Assembly: GCA_951802195.1 (NCBI GenBank)
Contig: OX637627.1
Coordinates: 248,001-312,000, forward strand
Source: Tausonia pullulans
Taxonomy: Eukaryota > Basidiomycota > Tremellomycetes > Cystofilobasidiales > Mrakiaceae
Direction of reading: 5' to 3'
DNA: 64,000 nt
Part shown: positions 12,501 through 22,636 of the stretch, piece after piece
Layout: the number at the start of each line of letters is the position of its first letter
Numbering within the stretch: the stretch's first letter is position 1
The notes under the pieces: model-generated
The model's input: the letters and a program-made list of their open reading frames with translations, nothing else
Database searches by the model: none
What the model was told of the DNA's origin: nothing
Made by a program: the position numbers and the translations under genes

Positions 12501-14196
12501 AGGTCAGTCTTAGAGATTTTAGACGCTTAGCTAGTCAACCAACCTGGCGAAGGCTGAACTTGATCTACTCTTTCTTAGGTCGGCAAGCCTCTCGGTTCCG
12601 CTATCGAGACAATCTCTCGGATGATCCAGGACGTCCGGCAGCACGTCCAAGCCGAGCACGAGGCTATCTCGGCTAACCAGGCTCTGTTTGACCGCTCGGT
12701 CGAGGAGGAGGTTCGTCGGCGCTGTATTTCCCCCCAAGTTCGTCTTGAGTCTCCCTTTGACCTCGCTGGCCTTCCTCCCACACCAGATGCGGCGCCTCTC
12801 GGAGAGCGACGAGTCCGTCTGCGAGCTCATCGACCAGCAGCAGCTCGCTCTCGTCAACTTCCAGACCCGAATCTCGGCCGTCGTCGCCGACTTCCAGACG
12901 GCCCAGAGCCGACAGCTCTCGACCGCGCGCGCTCAGGCGCAGGCGGTGCGCGAGAGGAGCGAACAGCGAATCCGGGGCATGCAGCTCGAGCACCAGCAGC
13001 GTTCGGCGACGGCCATCGGGGGTGGCATCGACCTTGAGCAGCGAATGACTGCGCTCGAAGAAGTCGTGGCGGGTATCACCGTCGAAGGCACGAAGGTGAG
13101 TCGACTGAGGTTTGTGCTCTTTGCTCCGGTGCTGAAAAACCTGCTCTCACCGCCACTTTCAGACGCTCGCAGTGGCGTCCAAGCAGATCGGATCCGGCTT
13201 GCTCGCCGTCTGTGACCTGGCTTCACAGTCGGCAGACCAAGAGATGACCAAGACGAGGCAGCACTTCAATGAGCTGTCCGAGTCAGCGGCCGAGTGTGAG
13301 TTCACCCGCGTTTTCATCAGAAGATCTCGTACTGACCAACCCCCTCCTGGCCGTTGTCTTTAGCCTCCAAGCAAGCTCTCGAGCGCCAAGCGCAGCACCA
13401 AGCGGCGCTCAGCTCACTCATCGACTCGACCAAAGAGTCGTACTGCGACTACAGCCGTGACCTCGGCGCGATGCAGGACGACGTTCGCGGCCTTACCTCG
13501 GCTCTCACTGCCTCTCACGAGACTAGCTCACAGCACCTTGCCGACTACGGCACTTCCACCTCTGCTGCTCTCTCCTCTCTGCACGCTGCCACACAGCGTT
13601 TCCTCACCGCCGAGATCGCCGAGGATGTCCCGACGGGCACGACCCCTCGGAAGCGCGTCTGGGACGTCCAGGACAGCTGGGAGCGGCCCCGATCTCGAAC
13701 AGATATCATTGAGAAGTATCACCGAGCTCGGCTCGCTGGCGGCCCGCTCTCGCCGACGTTCTCCATTGATGAGGGAGACTCGTCCGCTGCGCCGTTGGCA
13801 TTGGACCTGATAGCCGGCGACGCAGACGTTCAAGACCTCGGTTCGTCGATGGGATCGTACGCTGGCGAGCTCCCGCCGATGCCACGGTCGAGAAGGCGGA
13901 GTGATGCATCAGCCCCGACGGACTCAGGCCCTCCTAGCCCAGCGAGCCTTGCTTCCAGCGTCGCCTTCCACGCGCCGTCTGCCGTTGCTGCCCCTCCCCC
14001 TCCTCCAGCCGCCCTACCAGTCGACGCTCCCGCCCCATTGCCCAAACAGTCTCTCGGACTCATCCCACCCGGCAAGCTGGGGCGGAAGGCTTCCTCGACG
14101 AGGGAGAAGACATCGCTCGCTGGGGAGGCCTTTGCCGAGTCGAGGATCAACATCCCGCGGACGGCGAGTGGCAGGGAAATGCGGAGACGAGGTTGA
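9590..14196 (+). CDS. bimC: kinesin-5 (BimC/Eg5 family) spindle motor
   Basis: Plus-end-directed homotetrameric kinesin that slides antiparallel spindle microtubules. Twelve exons: 9590-9930, 10109-10390, 10469-10867, 10936-11172, 11238-11472, 11544-11946, 12023-12195, 12263-12502, 12579-12710, 12787-13095, 13163-13295 and 13364-14196. They sum to 3717 nt, 1238 residues. The motor domain starts with [11 protein letters not shown]. The P-loop [11 protein letters not shown] is at about residue 203, switch I NKTSSRSHSIFS near 340 and switch [15 protein letters not shown] near 375, followed by [17 protein letters not shown]. The stalk is predicted coiled coil. A BimC box with a Cdk-type TP site ([16 protein letters not shown]) lies near residue 1051, with a Pro-rich tail after it. 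The N-terminal extension of about 110 residues is Ser/Pro-rich. The BimC box separates this from other N-motor kinesins. Confidence 0.95.
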
Positions 14197-14450
14197 TCGA
14201 GTGAGATGTTCCGGTTGTATTGTCTAAGTTTGTCCGTTGTCTGTTTAGATAGTCTGCTTCTCTTTTTTCTAATTCTTACTTTTCCCCTTCCACTCTCTCT
14301 CTCTCTCCCCTCATTCGCTGCTCTGACTCCTCATCATGGACTTGTTCTCTCTCACGCTTGCTTCATACCCATGTGTCCTGTCCCCTTGAGCAACATCATT
14401 TTACAAGCAGCACATACACATAGCTTTCTGAGATCCAACATACCATCCAT

Positions 14451-17400
14451 CTAAGACTCCTCCTCCTTGCCCGCGTCGCCGCAGACGTCCTCGACCATCT
14501 TGCGCCACTTGCGCTGGACGTCGATGCTCTCACGGAAGATCTTGTACTTGACATCGAAGAGTGCCATCTCCTTCTTGCCCGCCTCAGGGACGATCTGCGT
14601 GCCCGGCGGGGTCATCTCGACCTGTGCGCGAAGAGGGGCAGACTCGTTAACGTGAAGGAAGGGGAGGACGAGCTTGCACCCGTGACGCCGACGCACCATG
14701 ATCTCCCAGAGACGCTCCTTCAAACTTCGGCCGGCCTCAGTGACCTCGGCCATCGTCGAGATCGCCTTGCCCTGGCGACTGCTCTGGACCTCGGCGGCGT
14801 ACCGACCGAGCATGGCCGAGCCGGACACGACGGCCGCCGAGGAAGACGGAGGGAGGATGACGGGAACTGAGATGGTAGAGTCAAAGGGATGAGCGGGCTG
14901 ACCGATGAGGAAATACAGCGAACGGACCTCGGCAGATGGAGGAGAGGATCGACATGAGTCGCTTGTTCTTGACCTGACCGCCGCTCATATAGATCGAGTC
15001 GATCTTGTGGCCTTTTGCGTTCATCTCCTCGAGGATTTGGCGCGTCTGGAGAGCGATTGCCTGTCAAAGAAGTAGATCAGTCCACAGCTGTCTCAGGGAA
15101 GGTCAAAAAGAGACAAACTGACCTCAAGCGTGGCGTTAAACTTGAGCGCAAGGTCGCTGAGGGTCGAGTCAAGGGCGAGGCCGGTGATCATGCCGCGCTA
15201 GACAGTCAAGGGGTCAAACTAGGAGTGGGCAGACTTATAGAACGACGCGACTCACCATGCGGTTGTCGGCCAGAGGGGATCGGTTGCCGTGGAGCTAAGG
15301 TAGAGGTAGAGAAATAAGCTCAGATTACTGAATGGCTCAAAGAACGAAATAAGGAAAAACGAACATCAGGGTACTGAAGATGAAGAAGGGTCGGGAGTCA
15401 GCTTAACACAAGAGTGGAGTGTTCAAAGGATGGAAAGCAAGATCACAATGTGAAGGTCCCGGGTGAGTTCGCTGAGCGTCTCGCAACCGCGCTGGACGCG
15501 CATCGCCTCGAGGCGCTCTCCGAGAACGTCGAACATGTTCTTGCCCTCCTTCTTGGAAACCTCCACAAGGGTGGGATAGGCCGGGTGGGTTTTTATGACA
15601 AAATCGATGAGTTGGCCTACGAAGGTGAGGATTAAGTGTCAGTGAGAGATCTCCCGAAGCCTGCAAGATGTTTGCTCACCGGTCGAGGACTGCCCTCCCT
15701 CGTTCATCCACCAGCCAGGAAAGCTGAAAGGTACGGATGGGAGCGGTAGAGGTCAGTCAGCGTGTGGGTTCAGAATCCTGCAGGTACGCAGAGACGACGG
15801 ACATCGCGTTCTTGTAAGGGCCCCAAACACCGTCAACAAAAACGCCCTCAGGGCTCTGGACGATGTGGCATGTGCTTGTTCCAGCGACAGCAGCGAGACG
15901 GTGGCCTGACTCGGCGAGCGCCGGGTGCTTGAGGGTCTTGAGGGTCTCCTGCGGGTTCTCGTCGTGCTCCGACGTCGAGAGGGCTGCAACGGTGCCAATC
16001 CATCCCGCATCTGAAGTTGAAGATTTCAGCCTTGATTCCGAGAACAAGAGACGAGAGCAAGGCGACTGACAAGCATCAATGACACCGCTTCCGACAGCGC
16101 AGCCCTCGGCGAGGCCGAGCTCCTTGGCAGCACGTGCACTCAGGCCCTTGCCAACAGGGAGACCAGCCTGAGCGTCGGGAAAGAATGTCAGCCCCAAGTT
16201 ATGGTCCTTCTTGATGAAGGTATTCACCGTCATGACGAGCGCCTCGGAACCGTCCTTCTGCTTCTCTCCCGTCACGCCACCGAGCGCACCCAGACCGCGG
16301 TCAACGAGCTCGCCGAGGCCGATCTTGGTCAAAAACTCGGGGTTCCATCCGGGCGAGGCAGGCTCAACAGCGTCTGGTGGGACGTAAGAAAACTTGCAGA
16401 CCAGGGAGTTGGAGGAGCGAGCGGGGGTCTCGGTCGCGCGGAAGGTGACTTAGGTTTTTACATTTATTATCAGAGAGGAGCCGGAGGTGTAGGTGACTGG
16501 AAGCAACACTCACGGTAATCCGGAAGGTCGAAGAACTGGCACTCTGCGAAGCGAGCCGGGTCCATGTGCTTTTTGAGCCACAATGTCTTGGGGATCTCCA
16601 TCTCGAGCTGGCAAGCGGGGAACCGGGGTGAGTCAGCCAAAGGGGATCTCTCAACAGAGAGACGACTCTTCCACGCCCGAGAAGACAAGCGAGCGAGCAA
16701 GCAGGGATGGAGGTGTGAGCCTGCTTGGGAGTGTTTTGTGAGAGCAGCCGCCTGTCGCACCAATGCGTTTGTCCTCCAACGAGCCTGAGGGACGCCTTAC
16801 ATCCGTGTTGATACCCATCTTCCATCCTGGTGGTAAACCAAGACCCTTCATCCATGGCTCCTGCAGCGCCCCGGTCGAGGCATTCCTCATCAATGCCCGA
16901 AGCGAGATACTAGCTCAAACGCGCGCGCGAGCGGAGAGCGCGCACACAACATGTCCGCGACAACGAGGAAAGGGACTCACACTCATCGTACCGCCAACAT
17001 AGTCGAGCACCGAGCTTCCTGAGGCGTTGATGAGGTTGGCCTCCTCCTCAGCGCGGTGATCTTCAAGTGAAGGCCGACGTCATTGAAGGGGGACAGACGA
17101 GAACATATCAGTACTAGAGGGCCATGTGCCTTTCGAAGACGCCTGCTTGTCTCCTCTAAGTCCAAGCAGCATCAACTCACCAGCCCAAAGAATGCATGAG
17201 TGGTCCTTGCCAACCTCCTGCTGCTCCTTGACGAGACCGAGGTCCTTGCCCATGGAGACCTCGACGGGCCGACCTTGCTGGTTGACGACAGCGAGGGAGC
17301 ACGTCGCGTCAAAGCCGACGCCCTTGACCTCCTCGCCCTTAATACCGCTCGATCTGAGGACATCTTGAGAGGAGAGGCAGATGGCCTGCCAGATATCGGT

Positions 17401-17719
17401 GAGGGACTGCTCGAAGATGCGATGGTCCTGAGGGTCGCGGTAGGTGATGGTCTCATGGCCAGACTCGGCGCTGCAGCAGGGGACACACGGGGCAGGAAAG
17501 ATGCAGAGTGAGGGGAAAGGATTTCCGTTGTCCAGCACACAGTGGACCAGAGGCTATGGGCGTACATAAGCTTGCCAGAATGAGAGAGAAGGGCAGCACG
17601 AGCGGAGCCGGTTCCGACATCGAAGCCGATATACTGGGAGGCAGACCAGCGTCGGTGAAAAGAGCGAGAAAAGCCATGCACAGGAAGAAGGGATGCACGT
17701 AGGGTCCTTCAGAAGTCAT
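14451..17719 (-). CDS. FGGY-family carbohydrate kinase (ribulokinase-like, YDR109c/human FGGY type)
   Basis: ATP-dependent pentulose kinase family, cytosolic. Fourteen exons on the minus strand: 17719-17699, 17633-17566, 17470-17181, 17060-16981, 16607-16514, 16448-16071, 16010-15803, 15723-15680, 15616-15447, 15373-15365, 15294-15256, 15197-15123, 15060-14928 and 14866-14451. Sum 2025 nt, 674 residues. Motifs in order: YIGFDVGTGSARAAL (N-terminal phosphate-binding), GVGFDATCSLAVV, EMEIPKTLWLKKHM, GSGVIDAYAGWIGT, GMITGLALDST, IYMSGGQVKNKRLM (C-terminal ATPase domain) and MTPPGTQIVP. The conserved YPD-LHGNRSPLAD block is complete only with a 9-nt exon at 15365-15373. Intron 4 (16608-16980) is about 370 nt, long for this gene. 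The likely substrate is a ketopentose such as D-ribulose, by family. Confidence 0.92.
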
Positions 17720-18270
17720 GATGGTTGATGGAGTTAGATGAAGGATCGATCCCCTTCGACGAGGTGGGGTCTGGCCAACAGCCGAGGGTTGTCCAAAGAA
17801 AGAAGGTGCGCGCTTGTTTTCCTTCGGTTGTCGGGCCTGAAGCCGGTGTGCCTCTCTTCTCTCCCCCACTGCGTTTGTTGGCAACTCAAGACTCGGACCT
17901 TTCTCGACAAACAAGGCTCAGGCAAGGCTCAAGTGCTGCTCGTTGGCTTTGCGAACCTAGAAGCAAGGTCGGCGAGCGCAAGAGTTGAAGAGTCCATTGG
18001 CAATGTCGTGGTTCCTATGCTCAATTAGTTTCTCAAGTTACTGGACGGGGTTCTCCCCCATTTTCCTCTTCCGTGTCGATGACAAAGAAGCCGTCACAAA
18101 GCCAATGAAGCGGACGACGACCACGAAACGCTCGATGTTCGCATGACGCTCAGGAGTTGGAGGGATCTTTTCATGAACAGGACGTCAATCAGTCTATGAC
18201 TCCCATCCGATAGTCCTTAGTGATGGTCCTGAATCTGAATCATCCTCCCAACAATACGCTACCCTTGCTC
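17720..18270. other. intergenic region between FGGY kinase and SSN8
   Basis: 550 bp lying upstream of the FGGY kinase and downstream of SSN8, both on the minus strand. I see only short motif-free ORFs. It probably carries the kinase promoter and the SSN8 3' UTR. Confidence 0.45.
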
Positions 18271-20067
18271 TCAGTTCCGCGACCGTTTCACCCCAGAGTT
18301 ACCACCCAGCGCGACGGGCGTCCCTCCAGGCAGGATACCTCTTCCAGCGACGTTCCCTCCTCCGCCTCGCCCTTGCACGGGCCACCCGCCTCCGCTCTCG
18401 CCCATCCCGTTCGCGCTGATGTCCCTCTCCCGATCGGTGCGCATCCTCTCTACAAGTGCGACCATCTCCGGCCCAATCGAGACGCCCTGTCCTCCTCCAA
18501 GGCGAGGCTCGATAGGCGTTAGACCAGCGGACGTCGGGGGCGCCACCGACGAGTCCACCGTCGCCCAGAGTGGCCAGAGAGAGAGCATCTCTTGAGCAAT
18601 GATGGCGACCTGCGGAAAGGACACGTTGAGGTTGGAGAGGTACGCGAGGAAAATGTCCGTCGGGTCCGTCGACTTGGCCTTGCTTGTTTGCATTCCCGCA
18701 GGTCCCGGTGTCATTGTCGGGGTGGTCGAGGCGGTATAGGGGGACATGCCTGGGAAAGCCGTCGCGGCGCCGCTCCCTGGCCGTTGAGGGAGAGGGTGAT
18801 TGAGGGGGTTCATCGGAAGAGGGTGATTCGTCGGGTTGGGGAGTGTCGCACGAGGGCGGGGAGAAGTGCTGAGGGGTGTGATTGATGGCGGCACAAGAGA
18901 GACGGAAGGTGGTAGTGGCTGCTGGATGGACGAAACGGCGCCCGCCTGAGGAACTCCGGCGAGAATGGACCGGCCAGGGTGTATGGTCTGGAAGTGGGAG
19001 ATGGCGAGGTAGAGGCAGGCCACGGCGATCAGGTGAGGCGGGTAGAGCAGGCAGAGGTCCGTCCGGTATGTGTCGTTGATCATGAACCTGAAAACACGGG
19101 GTGCATCAGTCTTTTTGAACGACTGTGCGCGTTCGATGAGACGATGACAAACTCACCACGCCTCGTTGAAGATGTCGTTGTCGACAATAAACGCCCCTCT
19201 GCCTGTGCCTCGCCCTAACTGAACATCCTCTTCGGTCTCGCCGTCGACGGGGTCGTTCGTTGGAAATGTGCCCGTATCCGCTTTGGACTTGCCGCAAAGT
19301 GCGGCAAGGGACCGGTATGGGTGGAAGACGGTGAGATGGAAGTCGAGGTCCTCAAGTAAGTAAAACTCCATCTCGGCCAGCTTCGTGTTGTCAGACGGGA
19401 AGTGTTTGATGTTAATGCGGTCCTCTGCATGCAGGCATTAGCAAGTGAAGCAGTCAGACGGATGAATGCTTAATGATTACGCACCCAAGAATAGAGCACG
19501 AGCCTCCCCGATAACACTTTTGATGTGAACCGGCGTCTCCTCAAGCTTGGCCGCGACGTAGATGCAGGTGGCGAGCACGAGATAGGGATCTGTCTCGCAG
19601 TACGAGTTCTTGAGATAAAAGCGGCGCATGTAGACAATAGCCGTCGCCACGGGCCGCTGCCGTAACGCGAGACGCTTTCCAAGCCTTTGAAGGACTGATC
19701 GGCGAGAAAGGCAAGGGTGAGCAGCCGCCTTATGATGTGGAACAACACACCATCGAGACGTCGTCTGTTGTGGTCTAAGCCAGTTCGGACCACGTCGTCT
19801 GGCATAATGTGGCGACCCAATTACTCGAATATCAAACTTAGTCATTAAAAAGACTCACGGTTTGCAAAGTAGATACCCAGACAGGCGATCTGGCGCTGGC
19901 TTGCATACTTGAGGTCGACAGCCCGCGCCTTATCGAGCGTGGTCCGGTCAATGAGCCAGAAGTTGCTGTCGGATGGGCCAAGAGGTGCCAGCGTTGAGTT
20001 ACAAGTCCTTGCTCTGGTCTTGCACAGATGCTCACCAGTGGCTCGACTCCCAGAAGTTGGCGGCCAT
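18271..20067 (-). CDS. SSN8: cyclin C, Mediator kinase-module subunit (Ssn8/Srb11) with a long insertion
   Basis: Cyclin partner of Cdk8 in the Mediator kinase module; nuclear transcription regulator. Five exons on the minus strand: 20067-20036, 19965-19859, 19694-19485, 19424-19157 and 19087-18271. Sum 1434 nt, 477 residues. It begins MAANFWESSHC-NFWLIDR, the hallmark cyclin C N-terminus. The first cyclin box follows: YASQRQIACLGIYFA, LGKRLALRQRPVATAIVYMR, YLVLATCIYVAAKLEE. Then come KHFPSDNTKLAEMEFYLLED and LLYPPHLIAVACLYLAI. Family members are usually about 280-320 residues. The excess is a Pro/Ser/Thr-rich insertion at about residues 241-344 inside the second cyclin fold, plus a Gly-rich tail ending VKRSRN. 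After the insertion the fold resumes at PTDIFLAYLSNLNVSF. No intron boundary interrupts the insertion, so it is read as protein. Confidence 0.93.
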
Positions 20068-20340
20068 TCGCGGAGAGGTTGGTAGGAAGGGCGGGAAGCG
20101 ACGACGCGACGCGAAGGGACACGCTAGAAGATGGGCAGTCTGGCGGAGTTTCGGAGCGCGCGGAACAGGGAGCGGGTTTGGGAGTCTGTATTCAGGATAG
20201 CGAGGATGGTGGGCTGGATGAACCTCTCGACAAGAGGGAGAATACCGAGGTTGATGGCGGTCGGAAGAAGACAGCTCTCGGGCCAGGCCGGCGCGCCCTG
20301 CCCTTGGGCGTCAATGCGAGGGAGGTGAACTCCAACCACT
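20068..20340. promoter_or_regulatory. compact bidirectional promoter region, SSN8 / PNC1
   Basis: Only 273 bp separate the two divergent start codons, so the two genes must share a small promoter region or overlap in their leaders. No specific factor site is claimed. Confidence 0.5.
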
Positions 20341-21584
20341 ATGACCGCTGCTGCCTCCGCCTATCAGTAGGTCTTGGGCCAAAAAAGGCCCTCGTGCCTC
20401 TGGCTGACTGCTTCGACGCTCCCAGGCACCTCGCTACATCCGACACGGCGCTCCTCTTGGTAGGTTAGTATCAACAGCAGGCGGACACCTCTGTCGGCCT
20501 GATCTGAAAGCCTCCTGTTGACTGTTCTCTAATAATCGTCCAGATGTCCAGAACGATTTCTTGCCACCGGATGGTTCTCTTCCCGTTGCCGGTGGGCGTG
20601 AGATTCTCAAGCCGATCCTGGCGTTGCTCGAGCTGAGGTGGGGCGTGATCTGTGCGAGCCTGGTTCGTCCTCTGGCTCCTGCTACGTCGCTCTCTTGGAG
20701 CTGATGACACAAATTTCCCCTCCAGGATTGTATGCGTCTTCTATCATATCTGCTGCATGTGTGGTAAATTCACATCTAACGCACTGCATACAGCCCACCC
20801 GGCCGGTCATATCTCGTTCGCCTCGTCGCACGAAGGAAGGAAGCCGTTCGAGGCGATTGAGGTCCCCCTCCACAACTCTGCCGAAAGAAGAACGACCTTG
20901 CAGATGCTCTGGTAATCTATCTCTTCTCGCTCTGTGCACTCTCGCATGTTGCGACTGATGGAGTGAATCGCTTCATCAGGCCCGATCACTGCATTCCAGG
21001 GACGGCGGTGCATTCTCGTCTCCTCCATGGGCTGAGCGGTCTTCTACTTCTACTGACTGTTCTGTGTGCGGCTTCAGGGGTGGGAAATAGAGACGAGCAT
21101 CAAAAAGAGACTCGAAGCGCTCCAGGCCGAGGGAGCGGATGTCGAGATGATCCGCAAGGTAAGCCAGATCTATCTCGTCTGATTCCAGTCCATTTGGTAA
21201 CGCTCGCTTGGATAAGGGAACCAACCCTTCTCTTGACTCGTACTCCGCCTTTGCCGATGTACGTCGCTTGCTCTTCCCTCTTATGCTTTGTCCGAGCTGA
21301 CCGACTACCCGCTTTCTCTCGTCGAAACACAGAATGAATACCAGCTCTTCTCGAACCTCCCTCGCGTGCTCTTCTCCCGAGGCATCCGTCGAGTCGTCGT
21401 CGTCGGCCTCGCATGCGACTACTGCGTCCGCGCAACGGCCGTAGACGCTATCAAGTTTGGTTTAAACGTCATCCTGATCCGGGAGGCGACGAGGGCTGTC
21501 GGAGGGGAAGAGGCAACGACGGAGACGGTCGGACTGCTCGAGCGGCTGGGAGCTACAGTTCTGGGAGAGAGGGAGAGGGGTTAA
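20341..21584 (+). CDS. PNC1: nicotinamidase (isochorismatase-like hydrolase) Pnc1
   Basis: Converts nicotinamide to nicotinic acid in the NAD+ salvage pathway and relieves sirtuin inhibition. Nine exons: 20341-20366, 20426-20463, 20544-20662, 20726-20729, 20794-20911, 20980-21007, 21078-21158, 21217-21258 and 21333-21584. Sum 708 nt, 235 residues (yeast Pnc1 has 216). Active-site elements: catalytic D22 in LLLVDVQNDFLPPDGS; metal ligands D62 and H64 in SLDSHPAGHISFASSH; H105 in WPDHCIPGT; K138 in IRKGTNPSLDSYSAF; nucleophile C183 in ACDYCVRATAVDA. The DSH motif is in frame only if a 4-nt exon (GATT) is spliced in. An alternative reading without it (AG-GATTG read on) loses the DxH motif. The start at 20341 precedes MTAAASAYQ; other upstream ATGs are not in frame with it. 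Confidence 0.92.
20726..20729 (+). other. PNC1: 4-nt microexon of PNC1 (GATT)
   Basis: Flanked by CCTCCAG upstream and GTATGC downstream. It supplies the Asp codon and the first base of the Ser codon of the conserved DSH metal-binding motif, and it restores the frame between flanking exons. Confidence 0.72.
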
Positions 21585-22636
21585 AGTACTTAACAAGTCT
21601 ATTTTGAGTTCGTTTTTGCATGAGAAGAGCGCAAAACGAAACAGTTCTCCACGAGAGTTGAACATGGGAAAAAGACAGCCGCATTACCATTAGGCCAAAA
21701 GCAGCCAAATCGATCAAGAATCGAAAAGGCAAAACCTTGAAAAGTACTCACTCTGAAACTCAGACCATGTTTTTTTTAAATCGGGACTAGCAGATGCGGA
21801 TCACCGGTGTGTGAGCTATATTTTTATGTGATTCTTCTTCAGGTCAGGTGCCAGGATACTCTGGTCTGAGTATGATTCAATCGGGTCGGAAGGCAATCAA
21901 GGGTACCCATCTGCCATTGTCAGATTCTGTCGCGATCTCGGGGACTTGCCACCTCGGCCATGCGCCTAGCCAAATCGGAGCCAGTTTAGCTTCTATCTTG
22001 CATACTCAGCATATCGATTCCTTTGTTCCTTGTTTTATTTCATCTGTCCCACACTCCTTGCTTCTGGGTCGGTCTCATCCCTTCCCTTGTTCTCAATTCT
22101 CCGCCCACAGAACGCTCGGGTCAATCGTAGACTGTTGGTCTAAACTCTGACTATCATTCGGATCAGAAAATCCTGCCCAAGACCTCATAGCGAGCCCGTG
22201 CCATTTCCACCACTTCAGGTCCACTCCTCAATCGACGTCCCCCTCTCACCCATCCATCTCAGCCCTCGACCCTTGGGCCAATTCTACCGGGTTCAGCGGT
22301 TGTTCATGTTATCTTTCCCAGTTAGCGGGTTACTATTGAAGAGATGTAATGGTGATGGATCGCCAGCCTTCGGTCTGTACGTCTGAAACAAAGATGAAGA
22401 AATAATCAGGTCCCAACGAAACTCGGCGTCGAACTCGGAACAACGAAATGACGCGACACGGCGTCACGCTCGAGCACAGGACGGCGAGAGTGGGCGACGC
22501 CGCGTGCTTGTCTCGTCGCGAGATGGCCTGGCTGCGTCGGGCAGTCAAACAGACAGGCCTTCTTCCTAACACCCACGATCCCCCCTCCCTCGACTTCCCT
22601 CACCTCCCTCCTCCTCACCTCACCTCACTTACAGCC
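21585..22636 (+). other. intergenic region, PNC1 / Ran-like gene
   Basis: 1.05 kb of tandem intergene. It is noticeably more AT-rich than its surroundings from 21600 to 22150, and it ends in a C/T-rich leader (22562-22630). Nothing coding was recognised. Confidence 0.5.

Noticed and set aside
20652-20793. PNC1 model without the 4-nt exon (AG joined to GATTG and read to GTAAAT)
   Set aside because: It gives RIVCVFYHICCMC-AHPAGH, which keeps frame but lacks the DxH metal ligands conserved in all nicotinamidases.
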